In this document: piece after piece, positions 8,098 to 15,216 of the stretch
Numbering within the stretch: position 1 is the first letter of the stretch
Layout: each line of letters begins with the position of its first letter
Assembly (NCBI GenBank): GCA_964575225.1
Contig: CAZNQW010000070.1
Location: 1-16,307 of the forward strand
Reading direction: 5' to 3'
Source: CAZNQW01 sp964575225
GTDB taxonomy: Bacteria > Chloroflexota > Anaerolineae > JAAYZQ01
Length of the DNA stretch: 16,307 nucleotides
Translations under genes and position numbers: made by a program
Notes under the pieces: generated by a model
What the model saw: only the letters and a program-made list of their open reading frames with translations
The model's database searches: none
What the model was told of the DNA's origin: nothing

Positions 8098-8679
8098 ATG
8101 ACGCAGTATAGCTGCAAGATCATCGGGGGGCGCATGCGCGCTCAACGCCAAAAGCGGAACATGAGCCTCGAGCAGCTCGCCCAGGAGACCAACCTGACAA
8201 AAAGCTTCCTGAGTCAGGTGGAGCGGGGCAAAGCGAACCTCAGCATCCGGTCGCTCGCCGCGATCTCTGACGCTCTCAAGGTACCCATGCTCTTTTTCTT
8301 TATGGAGAGCGACGAGGATCAAACGGTCAGGCGCAGCAGTGAGCTAAGAAGATTGGCCGTCCCTGACTCGCGATTTGAAATGGATGTCATCTGGTTCGGG
8401 ACCAATCGCAAGCTGGAAGTCATGGTGGGCCGGTTGGCGGCGGGAGAGTGGAGCGGTGATGTACCCAACTCCCATCACGCCAACGAGTTCACCGTCATCG
8501 AAGAGTGCATCTATGTGCTCCAAGGCCAGGCGGAGCTTGAACTGGGCGACGAGCACCACATCCTGGATGCCGGCGACAGCGCCTACTTTAACGGCAGCGT
8601 GCCCCACCGGTTCAAAGCCCTGGGCTCTCAGGAACTTTTGCTGCTGTTCGCCATCACGCCATCTGTGCTGGCCCGCTGA
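8098..8679 (+). CDS. XRE-family transcriptional regulator with C-terminal cupin domain
   Basis: This 193-residue protein has a Cro/C1-type helix-turn-helix at 9-65 (MRAQRQKRNMSLEQLAQ..., LTKSFLSQVERGKANLSIRSL) and a cupin_2 sensor at about 105-188 (HHANEFTVIEE, YVLQGQAELELG, DAGDSAYFNGSVPHRF). This is the HipB/PuuR-like architecture, in which the cupin binds a small ligand and the HTH binds operators of the adjacent catabolic genes. GGAAGG (8083-8088) supports the ATG. It has its own promoter and lies 186 nt after the M19-like gene, at the meeting point of the two arms. It is the only regulator in the window and so the prime candidate to control both operons and itself. The ligand is unknown. 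Confidence 0.93.
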   Translation: MTQYSCKIIGGRMRAQRQKRNMSLEQLAQETNLTKSFLSQVERGKANLSIRSLAAISDALKVPMLFFFMESDEDQTVRRSSELRRLAVPDSRFEMDVIWFGTNRKLEVMVGRLAAGEWSGDVPNSHHANEFTVIEECIYVLQGQAELELGDEHHILDAGDSAYFNGSVPHRFKALGSQELLLLFAITPSVLAR

Positions 8680-8713
8680 GGCGAACCGGCACAGGCCCAC
8701 CGGAGCCGGCCCG

Positions 8714-8769
8714 GCCACCTATCACCTTTCGGCGCAGAAAACGCCATGTGACGCAAGGTGATAGGTGGC
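8714..8769. terminator. Strong hairpin between convergent genes (likely bidirectional terminator)
   Basis: A perfect 15-bp inverted repeat begins GCCACCTATCACCTT (8714-8728) and closes with its complement at 8755-8769. A smaller hairpin, GGCG/CGCC (8731-8734, 8742-8745), lies in the 26-nt interior. It fills most of the gap between the stops of the regulator (8679) and the DapA-like gene (8803), the place for a two-way terminator. There is no flanking T-run, so factor-dependent termination or RNA 3'-end protection is as likely as intrinsic termination. Confidence 0.6.
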
Positions 8770-8802
8770 TAACCAGGCAATACCAAACGCAAAGCCGGTC
8801 TC

Positions 8803-9678
8803 CTAGAGCAACTGCAGGTCCTTCAAGACCCGCCGCATTTTCTCCAATTCCACATCGTCATAGTCTGTCAGGGGAAAGCGGACGTACCCGCCTGGCAGGC
8901 CAAGCAGATTGAGGGCCGCTTTGATGCCGGCGGGAAAGCTGCGGGCAATCAGCGCCCAGATCAGCGGCGCGAGTTGGAACTGCAGCTCGAGGCCGCGCTT
9001 GTAGTCGCCGGCACTCAACCGTTCATACAACTCCAAGGCAAACGCGGGTGCCGCGTTGGCGCTGAAAAAAATGCCGCCGGCGCCGCCCATGGCCATCGTC
9101 TCGCACAGGTACACGTCACGCGCCGTGAAAACTGAGAGCTTGCCGCCCGTGCGCCGAATTACCTCGGCCGTCTGGAGAGGATTGCCCTCCTTCAAGCCCG
9201 TGACGTTTGGGAGCTCGGCCAGCTCAGCGACGAGTTCAGGGTCGAGGGGCGTGTCGGCATACGTCGAGTTGTACATCAGGATCTGGGTTTTGCAGCGCCG
9301 CGATATCTCCTGGTAATATGCGCGATACTGGTCGCGCGTGAACCTGTAAAAATAAGGTGTGATGACGAACAGCCCATCGGCCCCCACCGCCTCGCTGTAC
9401 TCGATGAGGGCGAACGTCTCGCGCGCGTTCGTCCCGCCCACTCCCACGACCAGGGGGAGCCGCCCGGCATTGGTTTCGGCCGCCACTTCGATGATGCGCT
9501 TGCGTTCCTCAAAGCTCAGGCTCTGTGCCTCACCCGTTGTGGCCAGGATCACGAGGCCGTGGACACCGCACTTGACCTGGTGCTCGATCTGCTGCTGCAC
9601 GCCCTGCCACATGATCTCGCCGTTGCGCTCAAACGGCGTCACGAGCGGTGTGATAATGCCTTTCAGTTGCTTTACCAT
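8803..9678 (-). CDS. DapA/NAL-family class I lyase (dihydrodipicolinate synthase-like)
   Basis: This 291-residue cytosolic TIM-barrel protein has the family's Schiff-base Lys (K163 in GLKEGN), the catalytic Tyr (Y136 in MYNSTY) and the pyruvate-carboxylate motif TTGE (47-50). PYFYRF (109-113) corresponds to the usual PYYN segment. The usual YNVPGRT stretch reads YNSTYADTP, so the Arg that binds the second carboxylate in DapA is missing. Lysine biosynthesis is therefore unlikely; a catabolic pyruvate-type aldolase, dehydratase or deaminase is more likely. The start at 9678 begins the family-typical MVKQLKGIITPLVTPF, with AGGAAAGG upstream. It is downstream of the solute-binding protein gene and separated from it by a hairpin, so it may have its own promoter or depend on readthrough. 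Confidence 0.9.
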   Translation of the reverse strand: MVKQLKGIITPLVTPFERNGEIMWQGVQQQIEHQVKCGVHGLVILATTGEAQSLSFEERKRIIEVAAETNAGRLPLVVGVGGTNARETFALIEYSEAVGADGLFVITPYFYRFTRDQYRAYYQEISRRCKTQILMYNSTYADTPLDPELVAELAELPNVTGLKEGNPLQTAEVIRRTGGKLSVFTARDVYLCETMAMGGAGGIFFSANAAPAFALELYERLSAGDYKRGLELQFQLAPLIWALIARSFPAGIKAALNLLGLPGGYVRFPLTDYDDVELEKMRRVLKDLQLL

Positions 9679-9815
9679 CGTCTCTTGCCTTTCCTTTTGT
9701 TTATTTGCGTTGGCAAGGCCAGGCCGTACGCCTGGGAAACCGTGGGGCTCTCGCCGGCTGCAGCACGTGGCGGCGCGGCCGGGTGCGAAACCAGGGCAAT
9801 GGCCCGGCAAACGTG

Positions 9816-9849
9816 GAGAAGGCGGACCACACACAGGGTCCGCCTTCTC
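9816..9849 (-). terminator. Stem-loop after the solute-binding protein gene
   Basis: A perfect 13-bp stem (GAGAAGGCGGACC at 9816-9828 pairing with 9837-9849) encloses an 8-nt loop, 25 nt beyond the stop codon of the solute-binding protein. On the minus strand it is followed by CACGTTTGCC, a poor T-run. It probably stabilises or partly terminates the transporter transcript, which would raise binding-protein expression over the lyase gene downstream. Confidence 0.65.
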
Positions 9850-9873
9850 GCTACCAGTTGCCACCAAAATCGG

Positions 9874-11541
9874 CTACTTGTCGAGCCACACGTTGTAGAG
9901 CAGGTTGATGTCGGCCTCGGCCATGGTATAGTCCATGACCCACTTCTGTGTGACGTTGGCCCGCTTCCACCAGTTCAGGCGGATCATTGGCGCATCGTCG
10001 ACCACGGCCTTGCTGATCTTGCTGTAGAGGACCCTGCCCTGCTCGCGATCGGCTTCCACGTAATCGGAGAGCTGGATCGCTTCCAGCAGCCAGGTCTCGA
10101 CGTCCGGATTGGCATATCCATCGTCGGCATTATAGCCGGTAAAGTTGATGCTGCCGTTCTTGCCGTGGAGGTAGTAGGCAAATTCGTAGGCAGTGCCACG
10201 CAGCGGGGTCAGGCCCATCAACGCGGCATCGACGTTCCACTCGGTGCGCGGGCTGCGAACCTCGCCAAGCAGCGCGACGTTCTCCATGGGCTGGACGTTG
10301 ACCTTGATACCGATCCTTGATAGCTGGCTCTGAATGAGCACGGCCTGGTCCTGGTACTGGCTGATGGCGTAGGTGCCCAACGTGAACTCGAGGGGGTTGT
10401 CGGCTCCGTAGCCGGCTTCCTCTAGCAGCGCCCTGGCCTGCTCCGCATCGTACGGCACCTGGATCGATGCATCGTGGGCCCAGTGGTTGGGCGGGAAGGG
10501 ATCTCCGGCCACATCCGCATAGCCGTAAAAGACCGAATCGATAATCTCCTGGCGGTCGATGGCCATGGAAAAGGCCTGGCGTACCCTCTGGTCGTCAAAG
10601 GGCGGCCGGGACGTGTTCAACTGAATGATCGTCTCAGAGTTGCTGTCGCGAGTGATGACCTTGAAGCGCGGATCCTGCGAGAGGCGCTCCAGGTCGGAAT
10701 AGAGCGGCTCCTGGATGACGTCGATCTGGCCCGTTTCCAGGTTGGCGAGCTGGGTCGACTCGTCGGGGATTACCTTATAGATAATCTTGTCCAGGTAGGG
10801 CATGCCCTCCTCGCGGAAGGTGTCCACCCTTTCCAGGGTGACGTGATCACCCTGCACCCACTCGGTGACGCGGAAAGCGCCGGTGCCGTTCCACCATTCG
10901 GTGCCCCAGCCTTCGTGCTCCACACTCTTCTGGCTGATCACCCACGTGTCGGTGCTGGCCGTCATGGATACAAAGACCGGCCACGGCTGCTTGAGGACGA
11001 ACTGGACGGTGTAGGGGTCAAGCGCTTCGACGCTGGCAATGTTGTCGCGATAGGCACCGCCATAGCTCGCCTGGCTGGCGGGATCCATGAGCCGATTGAA
11101 GGAATAGACGACGTCGTCGGCCGTCAACTCACTGCCGTCATCCTGCCACTTGATACCCTGCTTGAGGGTAAAGACGTAGGTGAGCGGAGCCGGCGTCTCG
11201 GGAAAGTCCGCGGCCAGGCGCGGCGCGATGTTGCCGCTGAGGTCAAACCCCAACAAACCCTCGTGCATCTGGTTCAACGCACCAAGGCCGTTCGAGCCGG
11301 GGTCGATGATCGAGTCCATGCTCATGGGCGAAGCACGGCGGGCAATGACGAGCGTCCCGCCTCTTTTGGGCTCCCCTGGGGCAGGCTCCTCGGATTCGGT
11401 CGTGGGGGCCGCAGCCGCCTCGGTGGGCGCGGCGGTCGCCGCGGGAGCAGGCGGTTCATCCACGGGCTGTGGCGTGCCACCGCAAGCGGCAAGCAGGCCA
11501 CCGACGAGCAACATGGCGAACAGCAAACGTACGATTTTCAT
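9874..11541 (-). CDS. Peptide-type ABC solute-binding lipoprotein (SBP_bac_5, DppA/OppA-like)
   Basis: The 555-residue precursor has a lipoprotein signal (MKIVRLLFAM, then LLVGGLLAAC with the lipobox Cys at 20). A disordered Pro/Ala/Thr/Glu linker (21-58) follows, then the family-5 binding domain starting KRGGTLVIARR. Internal landmarks include LTYVFTLKQGIKWQDD, ADDVVYSFNR and VRQAFSMAIDRQEI, all typical of dipeptide/oligopeptide binding proteins. It should be anchored outside the membrane and deliver ligand to the DppB/DppC-like pair on the other strand. The start at 11541 was chosen because it begins the signal peptide; AAGGA lies about 8 nt upstream, and the longer in-frame reading adds a non-signal-like stretch. 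The 183-nt gap upstream suggests possible separate control. Confidence 0.93.
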   Translation of the reverse strand: MKIVRLLFAMLLVGGLLAACGGTPQPVDEPPAPAATAAPTEAAAAPTTESEEPAPGEPKRGGTLVIARRASPMSMDSIIDPGSNGLGALNQMHEGLLGFDLSGNIAPRLAADFPETPAPLTYVFTLKQGIKWQDDGSELTADDVVYSFNRLMDPASQASYGGAYRDNIASVEALDPYTVQFVLKQPWPVFVSMTASTDTWVISQKSVEHEGWGTEWWNGTGAFRVTEWVQGDHVTLERVDTFREEGMPYLDKIIYKVIPDESTQLANLETGQIDVIQEPLYSDLERLSQDPRFKVITRDSNSETIIQLNTSRPPFDDQRVRQAFSMAIDRQEIIDSVFYGYADVAGDPFPPNHWAHDASIQVPYDAEQARALLEEAGYGADNPLEFTLGTYAISQYQDQAVLIQSQLSRIGIKVNVQPMENVALLGEVRSPRTEWNVDAALMGLTPLRGTAYEFAYYLHGKNGSINFTGYNADDGYANPDVETWLLEAIQLSDYVEADREQGRVLYSKISKAVVDDAPMIRLNWWKRANVTQKWVMDYTMAEADINLLYNVWLDK

Positions 11542-11675
11542 CTCCTCATTCCTTTCTGTCTGTAGTCTGCGACTGACTTGGCCAGTGGCCAGCAAAGACT
11601 TCCGGCATCCTCCGTAAAATGCGCACCAATGTCTTCTCCTCCTTCTGCGTTCGTATATAACAAGCCTCCTGCTCC

Positions 11676-11697
11676 AGGTATCTTGCCGCGGATACCT
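11676..11697 (-). other. Small stem-loop in the leader of the solute-binding protein gene
   Basis: AGGTATC (11676-11682) and GATACCT (11691-11697) form a 7-bp stem with an 8-nt loop, between the second AspA/AstE-like gene and the solute-binding protein. A second, weaker 5-bp hairpin (CGCAC/GTGCG, about 11704-11718) follows the upstream stop codon. Neither has a T-run. They may be RNA-processing or stability elements that set the ratio of enzymes to binding protein. Confidence 0.35.
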
Positions 11698-11724
11698 TTC
11701 TTTCGCACTTCGGGTGCGGGCTCG

Positions 11725-12795
11725 TCACTCTATCCACCTGGCCTGCGCGGTGTCCACGATGGAAAAGCCGTGGGCACCAGCCTCGACCGGCCCTGAACCG
11801 CGGGTCATGTACACGATCCCGTCGACGGGCGACACAATTCGCTCCACAGTTTCGAGAGAATAGGGGTCAAAGACCTCCGCCAGGATATCCCCCTTCTTGA
11901 CCGGAATTCCCAACTGTCCCTCGCGAAACAAATCCTCCGGCTCGCAGTTGCTGATCAGGTAGCCGGCTTTGGTGGGGCGGATGTGGGGCCGAACGTGACC
12001 CGATACCTGGCGACGGGGCGCAGACGGCGCGCCCGGGATCATTTCGAGGCGACGCAAGACGTTCAGCGCACCGTTGACGCAGATGTCCAGCGACTTGAGC
12101 TGTACCGCCTCCGGCAGGGCGCCGGCACCCACTTCGACAGGCACGCAGGCCACGCCCAGCGATGTGGCATAGCCCGTGGCCGTGTTCACGCCCATGGTCG
12201 CGTTCTCGTTGATCATGCCCACGTCATAGTAAAGTGCCATGTCGTGGGCGCGCCTGTTCGTCTCGGTGCCATCCTCCAGCTCTTGCAGCAACATCAACAG
12301 GCCACCCACGTCCCAGTGGCAGTGAAAGTCGAGCAGAAAGTTCATGCGCGGGAAAAAATGCTCGACCAGGGTAGCCGCGATCCACTCGGTCAGAGAACGA
12401 CCTGGGAGGGGCTGGGCAGCCCCACCCGGGCCTGGCTTGCCGCGGAGGCCCGGGAAGACGCGGTTGAGGTTGGCGAAGGAGATGTCTTCCTCCGGCGTGT
12501 TACGCTTGCCGCGGGCAAACGCAACGGGGTTGGCAACCGGAATGCAGAGAATGGTTCCTGCCAACTGCCGCGGGTCAATATCCATGATGATGTCGCGCAC
12601 GATGCGCACACCAAAATGCTCCATGCCATGGATCGTGCTGATCAGGCCGAACACGGGTCCAGGCTTGGCGCCGTGCAGGATGTGCAAGGGGATGCCAAGA
12701 TCGCTGCCAACGAGAAGTGACGTGACCGACAGCCGGGTGAACCCGCGTTCTCCCGGCGCCACCGCCACGCCGCCGATTTCGAAAGTGTCTGGCAT
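11725..12795 (-). CDS. AspA/AstE-family zinc deacylase, copy 2
   Basis: This 356-residue protein of the succinylglutamate desuccinylase/aspartoacylase family cleaves N-acyl groups from amino acids or related amides. Zinc ligands H56 and E59 (IHGMEH) and H158 (DFHCH) and the catalytic Glu E221 (PVEVGAG) are all present. NRVFPG (111-116) is the family substrate-pocket motif. The C-terminal part (about 265-356, HIRPTKAGYL...VSPVDGIVY) is the small beta domain typical of AstE-like members. It is clearly homologous over its whole length to the upstream gene, indicating a tandem duplication. The start at 12795 is preferred because MPDTFEIGG aligns with MSADTFHIG of the sister protein. An in-frame ATG at 12831, one base after the upstream stop, is an alternative. 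Confidence 0.88.
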   Translation of the reverse strand: MPDTFEIGGVAVAPGERGFTRLSVTSLLVGSDLGIPLHILHGAKPGPVFGLISTIHGMEHFGVRIVRDIIMDIDPRQLAGTILCIPVANPVAFARGKRNTPEEDISFANLNRVFPGLRGKPGPGGAAQPLPGRSLTEWIAATLVEHFFPRMNFLLDFHCHWDVGGLLMLLQELEDGTETNRRAHDMALYYDVGMINENATMGVNTATGYATSLGVACVPVEVGAGALPEAVQLKSLDICVNGALNVLRRLEMIPGAPSAPRRQVSGHVRPHIRPTKAGYLISNCEPEDLFREGQLGIPVKKGDILAEVFDPYSLETVERIVSPVDGIVYMTRGSGPVEAGAHGFSIVDTAQARWIE

Positions 12796-12832
12796 GTCTA
12801 CCCCCAGGAAGTTTGGTTGGTCTTGGTCCATG

Positions 12833-13918
12833 CTACTGGGATCCCCCGTCGATCCAGCGGGCTCCCTCATAAGCGGTGACCGCATAGGCATACGCACCTG
12901 CCTCGACAGGCCCCGAGACCCGGCAAAAGTTGAGGATGCCGTTTACGGGAGCGACCAAGTGCTCTACTTCCTCCAGCGTATGAGCATCAAACACCGTGCC
13001 CAACAGCTCTCCCTCCCTCACGGGAATCCCCAGGGGTGAACGTGCAAAGAGGCCATCCGGGTCGTACCTGGTAAGCAGATACCCCGCCTTTGTGGGGCGG
13101 ATATAAGGCTGGACGTTGCCCACCAGTTGCCTGCCGGGCGTTTTAGGTGTGCCTGGTAGCATGCCCAGGAAGCGCATGGTGTTGCGGGTCGCTGCAACGC
13201 CGATCTCGAGCGCCTTGCGCTGCGCCGCACCCGAGAGGCCACTGCCGCCGAGCTCAAAGCCGGCCGCTACCGCGCCTAACGAGGCTGCGTAGCCTGTCGC
13301 CGAGGTAGGGCTCTGCGGGCCGGATTGGATGATCACACCCAGGTTCGCGTGGCGGCACATATCGAAAGACGTCTGGGTCGATTTCTCGCTGCCGCCTGGC
13401 CTGGCGATGGATTCGACGATGGAGAATCCGGAGAATCCACAGTGATAGTCAATCAGGATCTCGACGCGGGACAGGAAGCATTCTGCAATCGTGGCCGCCA
13501 TCCATTCGGTCAAACTGCGGTCGGATGGCTGGGATGCGCCGCCGCCAAAGCACGCCGTGGCGCGGCTTCCGGGAAAGATGCGATTCATGTCTCCGAAGTC
13601 GATGTCCTCTTCGGGCGTGCTATACTTGGAGCGCGCGAAGGCGACAGGGTTGGCAACGGGGATGGCCACAACCGTCCCCGCCAACTGCTGGCAGTCAATT
13701 TCCAGCAGGATTTGGCGCAAGATCCGGATAGCGAAATGCTCGGCGCCATGTATGCCACTGATGAGGCCCAGGACGGGGCCATCCTTGGTGCCGTGCACAA
13801 CGTGAAGAGGAATGCCCAGCTCGGCCCCAACGAGGAGTGTGGTGACGGGCAAACGTGTCTGCCCGCGCTCTCCTCGCCTGACCTCGAGGTTCCCGATGTG
13901 AAAGGTGTCTGCACTCAT
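12833..13918 (-). CDS. AspA/AstE-family zinc deacylase, copy 1
   Basis: This 361-residue paralogue of the following gene has zinc ligands H57 and E60 (IHGAEH) and H159 (DYHCG), catalytic Glu E222 (GFELGG) and MNRIFPG (111-117). The C-terminal domain (IRPTKAGYLLTRY...LVAPVNGILNF) is intact. The sisters differ most at 118-130 and 160-210, around the substrate entrance (GGLLMLLQELEDG in one, FSGFSIVESIARPGG in the other), suggesting different acyl or amino-acid specificity. The longer reading to 13981 would run through a hairpin, so the ATG at 13918, preceded by a run of Gs, is chosen. It follows the creatininase-like gene by 90 nt. Confidence 0.88.
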   Translation of the reverse strand: MSADTFHIGNLEVRRGERGQTRLPVTTLLVGAELGIPLHVVHGTKDGPVLGLISGIHGAEHFAIRILRQILLEIDCQQLAGTVVAIPVANPVAFARSKYSTPEEDIDFGDMNRIFPGSRATACFGGGASQPSDRSLTEWMAATIAECFLSRVEILIDYHCGFSGFSIVESIARPGGSEKSTQTSFDMCRHANLGVIIQSGPQSPTSATGYAASLGAVAAGFELGGSGLSGAAQRKALEIGVAATRNTMRFLGMLPGTPKTPGRQLVGNVQPYIRPTKAGYLLTRYDPDGLFARSPLGIPVREGELLGTVFDAHTLEEVEHLVAPVNGILNFCRVSGPVEAGAYAYAVTAYEGARWIDGGSQ

Positions 13919-13958
13919 AAGAGCCCCCCAGCCCTTCTGCCGCTCCCTTGCGAAAGTA

Positions 13959-13999
13959 TCCGCATCCGGTGCGCCCAGCACGGGTGCACCGGATGCGGA
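13959..13999 (-). terminator. 14-bp stem-loop between the creatininase-like and deacylase genes
   Basis: TCCGCATCCGGTGC (13959-13972) pairs perfectly with 13986-13999 around a 13-nt loop. It begins 9 nt beyond the creatininase-like stop and ends about 40 nt before the deacylase start. No T-run follows on the minus strand. Its place inside an apparent operon suggests partial termination or an RNA-stability element for the first gene. Confidence 0.55.
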
Positions 14000-14008
14000 G
14001 CCATTATT

Positions 14009-14821
14009 CTACCCCGAACGCAGGACCTTGGCCTTGACTACGGCCGCAATCCAATTGACAATGACGTCGTAGGACTTTTGCCCGGTTTCGGCCGTCGCCA
14101 GGGTGGGATTGCCGGTAGAGCCAAAAGCCGTCACTTCTTGCCAGTTGCGAATGGCCTCCATGACCCCGCCACCCATGAGGGGATGATCTTCCGACTCCAG
14201 GTCCTCCGCTTCCTCCGAGTAGTAAACCCGGGCGCGCTCCATCTGCACCAGGTTGGGATGGGTGACCATGACGCGCGCAGTTTCCCCTTCGCCGGAATGC
14301 CCTTCGGACTTCTTGGAGACAAGGATTTCGGAATACGCGGCTTCGCTGGCCGGTAGCCAGTTAAGGAAAAAGACGCTGCTTTCCGGCAGCTCGGTAACCA
14401 GGTCCTGGGTCACAACTTGCATCACAGGAAGGTTGCCGCCGTGCCCCAGCAAGAGGAAAAACTTGCGGAACCCGTGATGATAAAGGCTGTGGCATACGTC
14501 CTTGATGAGGGCATCGAGCGTGCTCGAACGCAGGCTGATGGTCCCGGCGAAAGGCATGTGGTAGGGAGCCACGCCAAACGGGATGGTGGGGCCTGCCACC
14601 ACATTGATCCCCTCCTTGGCGAGCTTGGCCACGGTCTGCCGGGCGATCTCCACGATCTGGATCGTATCGGCGGCCAGGGGCAGGTGCGGCCCATGCTGCT
14701 CAGTAGAGCCGACCGGGAGGAGTACGGTGTCGGTTTCTTTCAGAACCTCGGAAAGCTCCTCCCAAGTCATGTCCTCGAGCATCTTGGGACCCTTCACCGT
14801 GTACAAAACTTCTTGAGACAT
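14009..14821 (-). CDS. Creatininase-family amidohydrolase
   Basis: This 270-residue cytosolic metal-dependent amidohydrolase has the family signatures LLPVGSTEQHGPHLPLAAD (34-52, with E41, H43 and D52 at metal-ligand positions), GHGGN (126-130, H127) and GHSGEGET (174-181, including E178). The family opens cyclic or linear amides (creatinine, and formamide or peptide amides in relatives). The true substrate is open, because many members in catabolic clusters are not creatininases. AAGGAGG (14827-14833 on the minus strand) gives a strong start. It is the first gene of the minus-strand arm, behind a leader of about 390 nt. Confidence 0.92.
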   Translation of the reverse strand: MSQEVLYTVKGPKMLEDMTWEELSEVLKETDTVLLPVGSTEQHGPHLPLAADTIQIVEIARQTVAKLAKEGINVVAGPTIPFGVAPYHMPFAGTISLRSSTLDALIKDVCHSLYHHGFRKFFLLLGHGGNLPVMQVVTQDLVTELPESSVFFLNWLPASEAAYSEILVSKKSEGHSGEGETARVMVTHPNLVQMERARVYYSEEAEDLESEDHPLMGGGVMEAIRNWQEVTAFGSTGNPTLATAETGQKSYDVIVNWIAAVVKAKVLRSG

Positions 14822-15216
14822 CTGAACCTCCTTGCAAGATAGAGTATTGTCACAGGTAGCCTGCGCGACCTCCGTGTACGCTCAGATGTCTGTATGCCGG
14901 GGGCCTATCTCCTCCATGTGAAACCGATAGAATAGGCTTGGCCCGCACACGCGGCAGCGCCGGAGCTGGTCCGCAGAGCTGATGGTTATCGTAATCTTTG
15001 GCTGCCAGGGCATGCCGCAACTTGATCAGCATGCACACAGCTGTGCAAACGCCTGGCTGGCACGCCATCGCATATGCTCCTGGGTCGACCTGTTCGGTCA
15101 AGCCCAGAGCTACCACTGATCCGAGATATTACCCGTCTCCTCCGACGGCCTACCTGGTAGGAGAGTTTCACCGATGCTCAAGAGCTCGGGTTGGGTTGCA
15201 ATCTGAACCGTGTAGC
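14822..15216 (-). promoter_or_regulatory. Long 5' leader of the minus-strand operon
   Basis: No convincing gene occupies these 395 bases. Reading the minus strand, the block ACCCAACCCGAGCTCT starts 20 nt after the -10 box (21 nt in the left leader). One base later comes GAGCA. A CCTAC-CAG-GTAGG hairpin follows, then CCGTC-GGAGGA-GACGG (15133-15148) as in the left leader. Further down is a possible composite structure: CCTGGC (15052-15057) with GCCAGG (15004-15009), enclosing TGCACA/TGTGCA (15032-15047). An 88-codon GTG-start frame at 14850-15116 has no family resemblance. The length and pairing are compatible with a regulatory RNA. Confidence 0.5.
15133..15148 (-). other. Duplicated GGAGGA-loop hairpin (right copy)
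   Basis: The 16 bases CCGTCGGAGGAGACGG, read on the minus strand, form a 5-bp stem with a Shine-Dalgarno-like loop. They match 215-230 on the plus strand exactly. The distance from the -10 box is 68 nt here and 112 nt on the left, so the hairpin is conserved while the intervening sequence is not. Confidence 0.7.

Noticed and set aside
9679..9867. N-terminal extension of the DapA-like protein
   Set aside because: It would read through the solute-binding protein's terminator-like hairpin; the family normally begins at the internal MVKQLKGIITPL.
11546..11737. 63-codon minus-strand frame upstream of the solute-binding protein
   Set aside because: It overlaps the end of the deacylase gene, has a composition unlike a protein, and is better explained as spacer with hairpins.
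13919..13981. Upstream ATG extending the first deacylase
   Set aside because: The extension runs through a 14-bp hairpin and has no counterpart in the sister protein, which begins at the equivalent of the internal ATG.
14850..15116. 88-codon minus-strand frame in the long leader
   Set aside because: It starts with GTG, lacks a clear ribosome site, resembles no family I know, and lies within a predicted untranslated leader with strong pairing.
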